A DNA stretch of 64,000 nt, from positions 117,601,895 to 117,665,894 of the forward strand of contig CM077160.1 of assembly GCA_039583875.1 (NCBI GenBank). Reading direction: 5' to 3'. Position 1 is the stretch's first letter, and each line of letters begins with the position of its first letter. The position numbers and the translations under genes were made by a program. This DNA comes from Platanthera guangdongensis. Taxonomy: Eukaryota; Streptophyta; Magnoliopsida; Asparagales; Orchidaceae. Of this stretch, positions 63,531 to 64,000 are shown one piece after another. The notes under the pieces were generated by a model. That model did no database searches. It saw only the letters and a program-made list of their open reading frames with translations, and was not told the DNA's origin.

Positions 63531-64000
63531 CACTCCGCCTTCACCAAGGCACAAGTTTGACACTTGGCCACATAAAGTGCTACATCCTTCTTCAATCCTG
63601 GCCACCAAAATAATTTCTTCATGTCTCTATACATCTTCGTGCTTCCCGGGTGTATTGAGTACTTGGTATGATGAGCCTCGTACATCAACTCCTCCCGAAG
63701 ATTATCCGCACTAGGAACGCATAGGCGACCGTCCTTCCTTATCAACCCATCCTCAACAGCAAACTGGGAATTTGACCCATCCAACGATTCATCCAAGATC
63801 TGCTTCATGTTGTTATCCTGAACCAAAGCCCGCCGAACTCTTTCAGCGAGGTCATACTGCACCTCTGTCCAACACAATACCGCCCCGCACTAGACTGCTT
63901 ATCGACACAGGAAATCTCTAATGCCTCCAATTCACGGACAAATCTCTCATCATGTACCCATAACCAGTTGGCCTGTGCAGGAACTCTACGACTCAACGCA
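63531..64000 (-). pseudogene. Gypsy chromovirus fragment: RNase H end and integrase zinc site
   Basis: Minus strand. VHDERFVRELEALEISCVDK near 63960-63880, then QYDLAERVRRAL, and integrase zinc-binding HHTKYSIHPGSTKMYRDM with CQTC (63660-63545). The frame breaks near 63880. It closely resembles the same segment of Gypsy-1 (27130-27535), so same lineage. The rest lies right of the window; Copia-6 inserted at 63530/63531, next to the zinc site. Zinc-site His and Cys residues are all present. Confidence 0.88.

Noticed and set aside
1..64000. tRNA, rRNA or ordinary host genes
   Set aside because: I saw no cloverleaf-like sequence with A and B boxes, no rRNA segment and no exon-like frame with a host domain. 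A tRNAscan and protein search would be needed to be sure.

Overview
This window is plant nuclear DNA, almost certainly from a flowering plant with a large, repeat-rich genome. I cannot name the species. I found no host gene, tRNA, rRNA or CRISPR. Nearly every base that can be assigned belongs to LTR retrotransposons nested inside one another, with one short LINE fragment and one possible Helitron-like insertion. The evidence is Copia- and Gypsy-type gag/pol domains, LTRs with TG...CA ends, primer-binding sites (PBS) matching initiator-Met tRNA (TGGTATCAGAG) or an Asp-type tRNA (TGGCGCCGTTGCCGGGG), polypurine tracts (PPT), and one exact target-site duplication.

Layout. 1-458: 3' end of a Sirevirus-like Copia LTR. 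459-5162: a non-autonomous element with an unknown ORF, about 2.9 kb of tandem repeats and a 0.8 kb LTR. 5163-9911: 3' half of a Sirevirus-like Copia (Copia-2). 9912-19624: a minus-strand Sirevirus-like Copia (Copia-3) with gag, pol and two LTRs. 20277-32448: an Athila-like LTR split by a complete 9.9 kb Tekay/Del-like chromovirus (Gypsy-1, 21362-31305, TSD CGGGC) and carrying a LINE RNase H fragment. 32449-36959: Athila 3' non-coding DNA, an unassigned GC-rich stretch and pieces of two more LTR elements. 36960-38319: minus-strand Sirevirus-like LTR. 38320-42391: minus-strand Copia-5. 42392-47721: plus-strand Copia-4, cut by a 500-N gap (47722-48221). 48222-63530: Copia-6, gag only, whose 5' LTR is split by a complete minus-strand Athila element (Athila-2, 48484-58236). 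63531-64000: minus-strand Gypsy integrase fragment.

Condition. Most coding regions are dead. In Gypsy-1 and Copia-3 many stops sit at conserved Arg, Gln or Trp codons and are explained by C-to-T or G-to-A changes. In Athila-2 every break I could place is a one-base change in a short homopolymer, and its two LTRs are nearly identical. Athila-2 is therefore either very young or carries consensus errors.

The most interesting pattern is in the LTRs. Almost every family, Copia and Gypsy alike, carries an array of a short palindromic word, often with a TCGA core (GTGTCGACAC, TTTCTCGAGAAA, TACTCGAGTGA, TTCGTCGAAC, GACACGGGCGTGTC and others). In several families the array lies just upstream of a TATA box. 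Some words are shared exactly between otherwise different families, and in Copia-6 one word array also occurs inside the internal region. Palindrome-rich LTRs are known for maize Sireviruses. A vocabulary shared by Copia and Gypsy families would go beyond that.
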